Source: Bacillus thuringiensis
GTDB taxonomy: Bacteria; Bacillota; Bacilli; Bacillales; Bacillaceae_G
Assembly: GCF_001182785.1 (NCBI RefSeq)
Contig: NZ_CP012100.1
Coordinates: 62,001 to 126,000 of the forward strand
DNA length: 64,000 nt
Direction: 5' to 3'
Part shown: in pieces, positions 18,087-27,497 of the stretch
Numbering within the stretch: position 1 is the stretch's first letter
Layout of the letters: each line of letters starts with the position of its first letter
Notes under the pieces: model-generated
The model's database searches: none
What the model saw: only the letters and a program-made list of their open reading frames with translations
Told to the model about the DNA's origin: nothing
Program-made: the position numbers and the translations under genes

Positions 18087-18876
18087 GTGCCACAAACCAT
18101 CACGGTTAAAGTTAAATTGCTTCCAACAAAAGAACAAATCATGCTATTGGAACAAAGTAGCCACGAGTATATAAAAGTCATTAATGCCCTTGTATCTGAA
18201 ATGGTTGAAGCACAAGTTAGGTACACTTCGTATCACGAAGAAATTTGCTAAATGGATTGCTCAAATATCTGTCACGATTCCTACAAACGAAAAAACGGGA
18301 ACAAAGATTTTAGGAGTAGACTTAGGTCTCAAAGTTCCTGCGGTAGCCATCACAGATGATGATAAAGTTCGTTTCTTCGGGAACGGTAGGCAAAACAAAT
18401 TTATGAAACGTAAGTTTCGCAGTGTTCGCAAGAAATTAGGAGAAGCTAAGAAACTGAATGCCCTTCGTCAACTTGATGATAAAGAACAAAGATGGATGCA
18501 AGACCAAGACCACAAAGTAAGTCGTGTAATCGTTGATTTTGCAACGGATAATAATATTTCTGTCATTCGATTAGAGCAACTAACGAACATTCGACAGACG
18601 GCACGAACAAGCCGTAAAAACGAAAAAAATCTACACACTTGGTCATTCCATCGTTTAGCACAATTCATCGAGTACAAAGCGACATTAGTTGGCATAAAGG
18701 TCGAATATGTGGACCCTTTTTATACAAGTCAAACATGTCCGAAATGTTCTGAAAAGAACAAGGCGCAAGACAGGAAATACAAATGCCAATGTGGGTTTGA
18801 GAAACATCGTGATATCGTTGGGGCGATGAATATTCGCTACGCAACTGTGGTTGGCGGTAATAGTCAATCAGCCTAA
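18087..18876 (+). pseudogene. tnpB: tnpB with internal deletion and frameshift
   Basis: TnpB is the RNA-guided nuclease ancestor of Cas12. The first segment (GTG at 18087) reads VPQTITVKVKLLPTKEQIML and stops at 18249-18251 after a junction near 18220. The rest continues in another frame. That second part keeps the whole RuvC-like core: D in GVDLGLK, E in IRLEQLTN and D in HRDIVGAMNI, plus the zinc ribbon CPKC...CQC. About 110-120 residues (most of the wedge/recognition region) are missing, judged against the usual 370-400 aa. Guided cleavage should be lost although TnpA and both ends are intact. Confidence 0.85.
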
Positions 18877-19020
18877 GAACCTATATGGTCTGTCTTAGGA
18901 GGGGTGATGGCACACCCTCATCTTGAAGGCTGTTCAAAACAGAAATGGACTGCGAATGCTTAGTCATTCAAGAATCCCATCCGTTACACCGTAAGGTGTA
19001 GGACCTGCTGGGAGTGTCAA
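18870..19020 (+). ncRNA. Possible omega RNA scaffold at the IS right end
   Basis: In this family the 3' end of tnpB and the right end are transcribed as a guide scaffold, whose guide is the flanking DNA after the element. Here the hairpins up to TCAA are intact, so the scaffold may be made, with a guide starting at 19021. This follows from family knowledge; no promoter is identified. Confidence 0.3.
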
Positions 19021-19038
19021 ATGCTATAAATTTAAAAA

Positions 19039-19061
19039 AGAGCACCGTATAAAGGTGCTCT
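19039..19061 (-). terminator. Terminator of the DUF1796 gene
   Basis: AGAGCACC and GGTGCTCT form a perfect 8-bp stem. Read on the minus strand it ends in six T residues. It lies downstream of the minus-strand gene that ends at 19231. Confidence 0.7.
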
Positions 19062-19230
19062 AGCGATTGAATTAAATTTGTAAAGAACCATTTATTCAAT
19101 AAAGAAGGACTTATGAATTATTATATGAACGGTTTATTAATTAAGTGTGTATCAATTAAATGGGAATTGTATTTCTCTACACCTATTTTAATTTACCGGC
19201 AAAATCATGTTAAAAGTAAGAAGGAAATTA

Positions 19231-19914
19231 TTAAGCTAACGTTATTTTGCTTAAAATATAATCCCAATCGGAATTATCACCTTCCCATCTATCCTGATAA
19301 CGAGGGAGTTCAATTGAACAAACCTTCGATATTCCCCAATTTTGTACAACAATATTAGATATCCCCTCCTTAAAATTAACAATAAGAATATTAAAATCCT
19401 TATTTGTAATTTCGGATAATACGTTTTGCAATTCAACTGCTTCATCTCGATTTCCCCAAATCCTAATGAATAAAATCGATTCACTGCTATTTATTTTTTC
19501 AAGGAATCGATTAATTCTAGTTCCTAATTTAGATTTAAAAGAAGGATAGGTTGATTTCCAATCCTTTTCTGAGTTAATTGGAAAGTCATGCATTGAAAAA
19601 CAATTATAATAAGTGTCCTTTATACAGTAGGTAATTCTTTCTGCCCATTTAGTTTGATTATCAAATTCTGATTCAATAAGACCGTAACTTTCTGAACCTT
19701 CTATGACCATATTTTCTAACTTCATAAATTTTTCAAATCGATTTTGAAGTAACCTGTTTACATCTGAAAGTGATGGATAATAAAACCAATCTAAAGGTCC
19801 AGAAAATGTTCTTAAATGGTGCCTTTTGATTTGGTTGGTGACTTGACACAACCCTCCTAAACTTACAATTAAGCCATAGGATTTTTGTATATCTTCTAGA
19901 TTCATCCTTATCAT
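19231..19914 (-). CDS. DUF1796 family putative papain-like cysteine peptidase, 227 aa
   Basis: The N-terminal LIVSLGGLCQVTNQIKRH followed by TFSGPLDWFYYPSL is the hallmark of the DUF1796 family, annotated as putative papain-like cysteine peptidases. The catalytic cysteine would be in GGLCQ at about residue 23. Later parts (WAERITYCIKDTYYNCFSMH; ILFIRIWGNRDEAVELQNVL) also fit. AAAAAGGATGATAAGG precedes two possible starts; the second ATG at 19905 has the better site. A CATAATTTA box at 19932-19940 suggests sporulation expression. Members often sit with surface glycan genes, as here; the substrate is unknown. Confidence 0.8.
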   Translation of the reverse strand: MIRMNLEDIQKSYGLIVSLGGLCQVTNQIKRHHLRTFSGPLDWFYYPSLSDVNRLLQNRFEKFMKLENMVIEGSESYGLIESEFDNQTKWAERITYCIKDTYYNCFSMHDFPINSEKDWKSTYPSFKSKLGTRINRFLEKINSSESILFIRIWGNRDEAVELQNVLSEITNKDFNILIVNFKEGISNIVVQNWGISKVCSIELPRYQDRWEGDNSDWDYILSKITLA

Positions 19915-19931
19915 CCTTTTTAAAAATAATT

Positions 19932-19940
19932 TAAATTATG
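19932..19940 (-). promoter_or_regulatory. Sigma-K-like -10 box upstream of the DUF1796 gene
   Basis: CATAATTTA on the minus strand fits CATAnnnTA, 18 bp before the first start codon. There is no AC at 15-17 nt upstream, so the match is partial, and the box is close to the start. Confidence 0.3.
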
Positions 19941-20206
19941 TGTTCAGTATATGATGCAATAACATATTGATGTGGACCTATATATCAAAGTACATTGAGC
20001 TAAGACCATCGTATAAACTTAAAAAATTAAAATTCCTAAGTTAAGAGCTTCTATCTTTGACGTTATATCATGGAGTTGCTATTGGAATGAAAGCTGGTAG
20101 GGATATCGCACCAGAGTTATATACTATCCAGTAACTTAAATTAAAAACCAGTCCTGGATTACTGTAGTAAAATTGTTGTCTTTTTAAAAGAATCCTTAGA
20201 TAAAAA

Positions 20207-20248
20207 AGAAAACTCTATTGGTTAGCATTTGACCAGTAGAGTTTTCTT
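20207..20248 (-). terminator. Terminator of the SpsA-like transferase gene
   Basis: AAGAAAACTCTA pairs with TAGAGTTTTCTT, the stem extending through ACCA and TGGT around a 9-nt loop. On the minus strand it is followed by a T-rich run, about 80 bp after the gene that ends at 20326. Confidence 0.7.
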
Positions 20249-20325
20249 AGAAGTAGTATCTTTTAGATAATAATTATTAATGAGGAAACTTCTAATGAGA
20301 AATGCTTTTAAATATAAGAAGGGTA

Positions 20326-21621
20326 CTATTCTAAGTATTTTTCGACAAAGTGAGAGGGATATGAAGAAATAGGGGGGCCTATTTTAAAGTAGGATAAATT
20401 ATTTTTTGAAATTGGTATATAGTTCTTTAACAAATAAAGTTTTTGCAATATGTCTTTATCTATAGGATGAAGCATGGAATCTGTCATTATGAAATAATTG
20501 TGATGATAGATAAATACTTTGCCTTCCGGTAGGATCGTGTGATTAGATATATTCGGATAAATAGGTGATCCGTCTAAAAATTGATCTAAACTATGTTGTG
20601 AAACTCTAATAATATCTTGAATTGAAAATTTAAATTTGCGAAATGCTATAGTGTTAATAAATGGACGTTTTTGATTATTTTCTATATAAAATAATTCTCC
20701 TTTTTCATTTTGCACAACCCGTAGATTGGGTATTGATGTTGTAAGGCTTATGGGTGGACCTTCTGTATATTTGTAGATAAATGGATCGGGAATTAAGACA
20801 ATTTCATTTTGATTATATTTGAAGTAGGAAAGCATCTCTTTTGAAATGAGCCTACGTTTAAAATTATCAATTAAAAATACTTCACCCTGTGAATTACTGA
20901 ACAAAATACCATTTAAATCTTTTGAAGGGAGGTTAGCATACAAGTTTTGGAAAGAGAATGGTGTTTTAAAAGTAATATCAAGCACTTTGTTAATGGGATA
21001 AAAAGGTTGGAATGTATTTAGGCGTTTCCAAAACATCGCATCTCCAACAAACCAATATAAAGGATTTGTATCCCAATATCCACGGTACTTTTCATAGACT
21101 TTTACTAATATTCTTTTAGTATGCATAACTGAACAGTGATCTACAACATTAGCAGCTGTATATAAAATTTTCGAAGCTTCTCTCACAAATTCATTTGTAG
21201 GTTGTAAGTTATAATCAACATGCTTTACGTATTGGGAAGAGTACACTATATCAATTTCAGGATGTTTTTCTAAGAAAGATAACATTTCAGCTAATCTGTT
21301 TGGAAGGTATATAGTATCATCCGTTAGATAGCAAATATAATCCCCACATGTTAATGGAAGTGCCTCATTGATAAGTTTTGCATATCTTGTAGTTTTATAT
21401 CGTTCATCATTTTGTATAAAACTATTCTTATAAGTAATTCGAGGATCCTCTAGATAATTTTTTATGACATTTATAGTTTCTGGACAGGAGTTATCATCCA
21501 TAATAAAAAGTTCCCATTCTTTATAAGTTTGCATTAGAACACTTTCAATAACTTGATTAATTAATGACGGCTTATTATAACTAGTAAGGATAATTGATAT
21601 TTTGGGTTGCAAATACTTCAC
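20326..21621 (-). CDS. GT2 glycosyltransferase (SpsA-like) with three-repeat C-terminal domain
   Basis: Residues 1-240 closely parallel SpsA: ISIILTSYNKPSLINQVIES, FIMDDNS, a YLTDDT metal-binding motif, VDHCSVMH and YWFVGDAMFWKRLN. This marks a GT-A transferase using a nucleotide sugar. Residues 245-431 are an added domain of three related ~60-residue units. Each has the pattern (E)VFxIxN...KRxI near its start and ends GPPIS, GSPIY or GPPIS. Such repeats may bind the growing glycan or cell wall; that is inference. The gene is divergent from spsA, 273 bp away. A CATACCATA box at 21726-21734 is a weak sigma-K candidate lacking the -35 AC. Confidence 0.85.
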   Translation of the reverse strand: MKYLQPKISIILTSYNKPSLINQVIESVLMQTYKEWELFIMDDNSCPETINVIKNYLEDPRITYKNSFIQNDERYKTTRYAKLINEALPLTCGDYICYLTDDTIYLPNRLAEMLSFLEKHPEIDIVYSSQYVKHVDYNLQPTNEFVREASKILYTAANVVDHCSVMHTKRILVKVYEKYRGYWDTNPLYWFVGDAMFWKRLNTFQPFYPINKVLDITFKTPFSFQNLYANLPSKDLNGILFSNSQGEVFLIDNFKRRLISKEMLSYFKYNQNEIVLIPDPFIYKYTEGPPISLTTSIPNLRVVQNEKGELFYIENNQKRPFINTIAFRKFKFSIQDIIRVSQHSLDQFLDGSPIYPNISNHTILPEGKVFIYHHNYFIMTDSMLHPIDKDILQKLYLLKNYIPISKNNLSYFKIGPPISSYPSHFVEKYLE

Positions 21622-21879
21622 CTCTATTGAGAATATTGAATGTGTTTTTTCTAGTGAAATATAATAATTAAAGCTTTATTAACACTTTCTTTTTTATTTT
21701 AAATAGTTTATTACTTTTTCATAGATATGGTATGGACTATAGTGGAGAAAAAAGGATATAGGTGAATATAAATAATGCTATTAATTTTTTATAGGTAAAG
21801 AAATCTTTTTTAAAATTATCGGAACGGTTTGTCCTTTCTATTTATATAATAACGTAACTGTTTTTGTATTTGTTGATAA

Positions 21880-22662
<783 letters not shown>

Positions 22663-22666
22663 AAAA

Positions 22667-24070
22667 TTGAGTGACATTTATTTGAAAAATTACTGGCTAT
22701 TAAATTTAGAATATATAAATATTTTTTCAGAGTTAAAGTATCATAACATTCCTTTGCCATTACTGAGTAATTTTTATCAATATTTAGATGAAGATATAAA
22801 AAATAAAATGAAAGATGATAATTTTTACAAGCAATTGTCAATTGAACCAATAGCGGAAACACAGTTACAGTTGGAGTTTGAAAAAATAATTTCTGCATTT
22901 CAATCAAAAATAAAAAGAAAAAATAAAGATGGAATAATCCTGCTAAATTCAGATTATCTCCGTTTTTCAGTAAGTAATTTTACCCACTTTCATCCAAATC
23001 AAACTAAGATATTAACAAGATCAAAAAAACCAGAACTTTATGGTCTTCCTACAGTTTGTGCACCAGATTATATAAATAAATCCCCTAATAACGCAAATGT
23101 TTATATAGAAAAAGCTAAAGAAATCTTTTTAAGGTTTAATAAACACCCACTACTATCAAACACGTTTTTTCAAAAAAAATTACTCAGCGACCTTCCTATC
23201 ATGATTGAGAAACTTAATGTGGCTCATTTTATTTTTAAAGAACAAGATATATCTGGTGTGATTGTTGGTACTACGGAAGATATAACAAGTAGAGCTCTTA
23301 CTTTTCTTTCAAGTAGTGAGGGTATACCAAGTTATTGCTTGCAGCATGGCGCAATAATGGGAGAAGAAGCATACTTTCCGGTTTTCGCAACAAAACAGGT
23401 CGTATATGGGAAATATGAAGAAGGTTGGTACCTTCAAAAAGGGGTCACTGAATCTCAAATTGAAATATTAGGGCACCCCAGATATGATGAGATCTTTGAT
23501 AGAGTATATATGGATGAAAAGAATTTTTTTAATAAATTAAAAATAGACACCTCTACAAAATTGGTTTTTATTGCAACCCAGCCATTTAAAACTTCATTTT
23601 ATACCGAACTGACAGAAAAGCTAGTAAAAGACAAAAATATTACGGTTATTATAAAGCCTCATCCTTGGGAAAAAGGGCGCAACCTAGTAGGAGAATATAT
23701 TAAGTTAAGTAACACATATCCAAATGTTAAATATATAACAAATGAAGTGAACATGTATGATGTTATTTTACATGCAAATCTTGTGGTTATCTCAAATTCA
23801 ACAGTAGGATTAGAGGCAATGTTATTAGACAAACCTGTAGTTGTTTATAAATCTTTATTAGAGGAAAGGGATTATAAATATTACGATACGCTAGATTGGC
23901 TTGTAAACCATTCTATGGAGGATGTGACTAGTACGATTAAAAAGGTTCTACATGATCCTTTACAATCTAATTTAGCAAAAGAATTAAGAAAAAAATTTAT
24001 TAATGAAAACTATCCGCAAGAAGCATGCACAAAAAGATTAATAAATTTAATTCAAGGTGAAAAAGATTAA
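22667..24070 (+). CDS. spsB: SpsB-like capsule polysaccharide/glycerophosphotransferase-type transferase
   Basis: This 467-aa GT-B-fold protein follows spsA by 4 bp from a TTG with GAGGGTG upstream. The C-terminal half has the CDP-glycerol/capsule transferase layout: QHGAIMGEEAYFPVFATKQV, LGHPRYDEIFDRV, IIKPHPWEKG and VVISNSTVGLEAMLLDKPVV. The N-terminal ~190 residues are less conserved. Length and position match SpsB of the B. subtilis sps operon (about 474 aa). It may transfer pseudaminic acid made by the downstream genes, but the acceptor and donor are not shown by sequence. A 216-bp gap without features separates it from pen. Confidence 0.8.
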   Translation: MSDIYLKNYWLLNLEYINIFSELKYHNIPLPLLSNFYQYLDEDIKNKMKDDNFYKQLSIEPIAETQLQLEFEKIISAFQSKIKRKNKDGIILLNSDYLRFSVSNFTHFHPNQTKILTRSKKPELYGLPTVCAPDYINKSPNNANVYIEKAKEIFLRFNKHPLLSNTFFQKKLLSDLPIMIEKLNVAHFIFKEQDISGVIVGTTEDITSRALTFLSSSEGIPSYCLQHGAIMGEEAYFPVFATKQVVYGKYEEGWYLQKGVTESQIEILGHPRYDEIFDRVYMDEKNFFNKLKIDTSTKLVFIATQPFKTSFYTELTEKLVKDKNITVIIKPHPWEKGRNLVGEYIKLSNTYPNVKYITNEVNMYDVILHANLVVISNSTVGLEAMLLDKPVVVYKSLLEERDYKYYDTLDWLVNHSMEDVTSTIKKVLHDPLQSNLAKELRKKFINENYPQEACTKRLINLIQGEKD

Positions 24071-24286
24071 ACTCATCACCATTTATAAATATTTGAAGTA
24101 AAAGATTATATCCTCAGTTTTCAATGATTAATATGTATCTTAAACTTGCAATGGAAACGTGTGTTTTAATATCCGATAAACCAGTTTATCTCTCAACAAA
24201 CGGCTTGCTAATGGAACTACACACAAATTGAAGAGAGGTTTTCTTAGCTAAAATTAATTTTTTAATATGAGGAGGTATATATTTTC

Positions 24287-25312
24287 ATGTTTTTTAAAGA
24301 TAAAAACGTTTTAATTATTGGTGGAACAGGAACAATTGGAAAAAGCATTCTTTCTAATGTTCTACAGGAAAAGCCAAAAGTGGTAAGGGTTCTTAGTAGA
24401 AGTGAATATAATCAATTTTTATTACAAGAAGAATTTAGGGATAAAAATCAAAATATTCGTTATTTAATTGGGGATATTCGTAATTATGATCGAGTATTTA
24501 GTGCGATGGAAAATATTGATTATGTATTTCATGTGGCCGCGATGAAGCATGTGTCTTTTTGTGAATATAATCCGTTTGAAGCAGTTTTGACAAATATTTT
24601 TGGAACACAAAATGTAATAAGAGCCGCAATTGCTCAGAAAGTAAAAAAGGTAGTTTTTACAAGTTCTGATAAAGCGATTTCACCAACAAATAATTACGGT
24701 GCAACAAAGTTGACTGCTGAAAGATTGATTACATCAGCGGAATATTCAAAAGGTTCAAGTGAAACGATATTTGCAAGTGTTCGTTTCGGAAATGTGATGG
24801 GGTCAAGAGGATCTGTCATTCCTTTATTTGAAAATCAAATTAAAGAAAACCAAAAAATAACTGTAACGGATCTTAGTATGAGTAGATTTATGATGACACT
24901 GAATCAAGCAACTATGTTAACAATTGAAGCAATGAAAATAGCAAAGGGTGGTGAAACTTTTATATTAAAAATGCCAGTTATTTCATTAAAAGATTTAAGT
25001 GAAGTGATGATAGAAGAAGTTACAAAGTTATATGGATTGCCCAAGGAGAATATAAAAATTGAAGAAATTGGGTTAAAACCTGGTGAAAAAATGTATGAAG
25101 AACTTATGACGCATGATGAATCTTTACAGGCTTTTGAATTACCAGATATGTTTATCATTCCTAGCCCTTTAAAAAAGGGAACTCAATATGAAAATGCAAA
25201 ATGTGCGAAGGCTGGGTTTTATCGTTCTGATCATCAAAATGCGATTTCAAAAGAAGAGCTTAGAAATTTAATATTAAACCAGCAACTATTAACAGGAGGG
25301 GAGAAACTATGA
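24287..25312 (+). CDS. pen: UDP-GlcNAc 5,6-dehydratase (Pen-like, PseB-related SDR)
   Basis: This 341-aa extended SDR begins IIGGTGTIGKSILSNVL, and has FHVAAMKHVSFCEYNPFEAV, TSSDKAISPTNNYGATK and RFGNVMGSRGSVIPLF, the PseB-like signature. In B. thuringiensis israelensis the pseudaminic acid pathway starts with Pen, which makes UDP-6-deoxy-GlcNAc-5,6-ene, and then uses a second SDR, Pal. The presence here of two adjacent SDR genes before the aminotransferase gene matches that seven-enzyme scheme. GAGGAGG precedes the ATG. The stop overlaps the pal start (ATGA). Function assignment rests on family and gene order. Confidence 0.85.
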   Translation: MFFKDKNVLIIGGTGTIGKSILSNVLQEKPKVVRVLSRSEYNQFLLQEEFRDKNQNIRYLIGDIRNYDRVFSAMENIDYVFHVAAMKHVSFCEYNPFEAVLTNIFGTQNVIRAAIAQKVKKVVFTSSDKAISPTNNYGATKLTAERLITSAEYSKGSSETIFASVRFGNVMGSRGSVIPLFENQIKENQKITVTDLSMSRFMMTLNQATMLTIEAMKIAKGGETFILKMPVISLKDLSEVMIEEVTKLYGLPKENIKIEEIGLKPGEKMYEELMTHDESLQAFELPDMFIIPSPLKKGTQYENAKCAKAGFYRSDHQNAISKEELRNLILNQQLLTGGEKL

Positions 25313-26271
25313 AAATATTAGTAACTGGTGGTGCAGGTTTTATTGGTAGGTGGGTTGTAAAGAGATTATTGCAGGATAAGCATGAAGTATGGTTATTAGA
25401 CAACCTAGCTAATTCAATTACTGCAAATATTACCGAATTTGCACACGATTTAAATTTAAAACAATGCATTCAAGGGGATATTAAAGATCAAAAATTAGTT
25501 GCTCAATTATTTGAAAATAATTCATTTGACCTTTGTTATCATTTAGCAGCGAGTATCAATGTTCAAGATAGTATAGATGATGCTAGATCAACTTTTGAAA
25601 ATGATACAATAGGTACTTTTAATTTGTTAGAACAATGTCTTAAGTATGATGTCAAAATGGTCTTTATGAGTACTTGTATGGTATATGATAAAGCTACTAA
25701 TATACAAGGGATATCGGAATTAGACCCAATTAAACCAGCTTCTCCATATGCTGGGTCAAAAATTGCTGCTGAAAACATGGTTTTATCTTACTATTATGCT
25801 TATAAGCTACCTGTAGTGGTTATTCGCCCATTTAATACGTATGGTCCATTTCAGAAAACAGGTGGGGAAGGTGGAGTTGTTGCCATTTTTATAAATAATA
25901 AATTAGATAATGTACCATTAAATATTTATGGGGATGGGAAACAAACGAGAGACCTTTTATACGTTGAAGATTGTGCAGATTTTGTTGTGGCAGCAGGATA
26001 CTCTGCAAAAGCAAATGGTCATATCATCAATGCTGGAACAGGAAAAGATATATCCATTAATAAATTAGCAGAATTGATTTCGGAAAATAAAGTAAGTATT
26101 CAACATGTAACTCATATCCATCCGCAAAGTGAAATCCCAAAATTATTATGTAACTATGAAAAAGCAAAAACAATATTAAATTGGGAACCGAAAGTTTCTT
26201 TAGAAGATGGAGTTAGTAAGACAGAAGAGTGGATTAAATCTTTAAAAATTTACCCTAAGGAGAAAGAGTAA
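25309..26271 (+). CDS. pal: UDP-4-keto-6-deoxy-L-AltNAc-forming SDR (Pal-like)
   Basis: This 320-aa extended SDR resembles GalE-type epimerases: TGGAGFIGRWVVKRLL, YHLAASINVQDS, MSTCMVYDKA, the catalytic YAGSK and RPFNTYGPFQKTGGEGG. In the B. thuringiensis pathway Pal takes the 5,6-ene product of Pen and, by oxidation, reduction and C5 epimerisation, gives UDP-4-keto-6-deoxy-L-AltNAc. It overlaps pen by 4 bp and pseC by 1 bp, so all three are translationally coupled. Without the operon context it would only be called a sugar epimerase. Confidence 0.82.
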   Translation: MKILVTGGAGFIGRWVVKRLLQDKHEVWLLDNLANSITANITEFAHDLNLKQCIQGDIKDQKLVAQLFENNSFDLCYHLAASINVQDSIDDARSTFENDTIGTFNLLEQCLKYDVKMVFMSTCMVYDKATNIQGISELDPIKPASPYAGSKIAAENMVLSYYYAYKLPVVVIRPFNTYGPFQKTGGEGGVVAIFINNKLDNVPLNIYGDGKQTRDLLYVEDCADFVVAAGYSAKANGHIINAGTGKDISINKLAELISENKVSIQHVTHIHPQSEIPKLLCNYEKAKTILNWEPKVSLEDGVSKTEEWIKSLKIYPKEKE

Positions 26272-27476
26272 TGGTAAGGGGAATTCTCGGTATGCATGGA
26301 GGAAAGCCTGTTAGAGAAACTTATCTACCATATGGTCAGCAACAAATTGATGAATATGACATTCAGGCTGTTGTAGACGTATTAAAAGGGGATTTTTTAA
26401 CAACAGGACCTATGGTTCGACAGTTTGAGGAGGCTATAGCGAAATATGTGGGAGCAAAATACGCTGTTTCCTTTTCAAATGGTACAGCTGCATTGCATGC
26501 TGCCTGTTATGCGGCTGGCATAACTGAGGGAGATGAAGTAATTACAACTCCAATGACATTTGTAGCAAGTGCAAATTGCATTTTATACCAGGGGGGAAAG
26601 CCGGTATTCGCCGATATTGACAATGAAACATATAACATTAGTTCTAAATCTATAGAGGAAAAGATTACAAGCAAAACAAAAGCCATTATTCCCGTACACT
26701 TTACTGGGCAGCCTGTAGAGTTAGAAGCAATACAAAAAATAGCAAAACAAAATAATTTGATTATCATTGAAGATGCAGCCCACGCATTAGGAGCCACATA
26801 TAAAAATAAAAAGATTGGTTCAATTGGTGATATGACAATGTTTAGCTTTCATCCGGTAAAACATATTACTACCGGAGAGGGCGGAGTAATTACCACAAAT
26901 AATCCTCTTTTTTATGAAAAACTTGTTCAATTCCGTACGCATGGAATTGAAAGGAATCCCCAAAAACTTCTTGAAAATCATGGGCCTTGGTATTATGAAA
27001 TGCAATTCTTAGGTTACAACTATAGAATAACGGATATACAAGCTGCTCTTGGTTTATCACAGTTAAGTAAATTAGACTCTTTTATTAAGATTCGAAAGAA
27101 ATATGTAGACATCTATAATAAAGAATTTAGTTGTTTATCTGAAATTATCATACCAAAGCAATTGCCTCAAACCAGTTCGAGCTGGCACCTTTATATTATT
27201 CGTTTAAATACTAAATTATTAAAATGTAATCGAAAAGAAGTTTACGAGGCGTTACAAAGAGAAAATATCGGTGCGAATGTGCACTATATACCCGTACATT
27301 TACAACCGTTTTATCAAAAATTAGGTTATGAAAAAGGTATTTGTCCACAAGCAGAAAACGTATATGAGGAAATTATTACGCTTCCTCTATTTCCTAAAAT
27401 GATAGAAGCTGATGTGTGGGATGTAATACAAGCTGTGAGAAAAGTTCTTTCGTTTTATAGTGTTGTTAAAAATTAA
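26271..27476 (+). CDS. pseC: PLP-dependent UDP-4-amino-sugar transaminase
   Basis: This DegT/DnrJ/EryC1 enzyme of 401 aa transfers an amino group to C4 of the keto sugar (PseC, SpsC; Pam in B. thuringiensis). Landmarks are LPYGQQQIDEYDIQAVVDVL, FLTTGPMVRQFEEAIAKYVG, FSNGTAALHAACYAAG, EDAAHALGATYKNK and the PLP lysine in SFHPVKHITTGEGG. Its ATG overlaps the pal stop by one base. It acts third in the pathway, before acetylation by PseH. Confidence 0.93.
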   Translation: MVRGILGMHGGKPVRETYLPYGQQQIDEYDIQAVVDVLKGDFLTTGPMVRQFEEAIAKYVGAKYAVSFSNGTAALHAACYAAGITEGDEVITTPMTFVASANCILYQGGKPVFADIDNETYNISSKSIEEKITSKTKAIIPVHFTGQPVELEAIQKIAKQNNLIIIEDAAHALGATYKNKKIGSIGDMTMFSFHPVKHITTGEGGVITTNNPLFYEKLVQFRTHGIERNPQKLLENHGPWYYEMQFLGYNYRITDIQAALGLSQLSKLDSFIKIRKKYVDIYNKEFSCLSEIIIPKQLPQTSSSWHLYIIRLNTKLLKCNRKEVYEALQRENIGANVHYIPVHLQPFYQKLGYEKGICPQAENVYEEIITLPLFPKMIEADVWDVIQAVRKVLSFYSVVKN

Positions 27477-27497
27477 ATGAAAGGAGTGTTATTATAA

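Larger units (their letters stand above)
17503..19020 (+). mobile_element. IS608-like IS200/IS605 element, 1518 bp
   Basis: The element carries tnpA and a damaged tnpB in the same direction. Its left edge follows TTAC (17499-17502) and its right edge ends in TCAA (19017-19020). These are the same tetranucleotides used as target and right cleavage site by IS608, so both ends can be placed to the base. The left end has the GAACGAGAAAGCCCCTCGCC hairpin and the right end the ACCGTAAGGTGT hairpin of this group. There are no terminal inverted repeats or target duplication, as expected for single-strand HUH transposition. It sits between two glycan gene blocks. Confidence 0.85.

Noticed and set aside
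21720..21734. Sigma-K promoter for spsA or for the divergent transferase
   Set aside because: CATAGATAT lacks the final TA of the -10 for spsA, and CATACCATA on the other strand has no AC at 15-17 nt. Neither is good enough to list.
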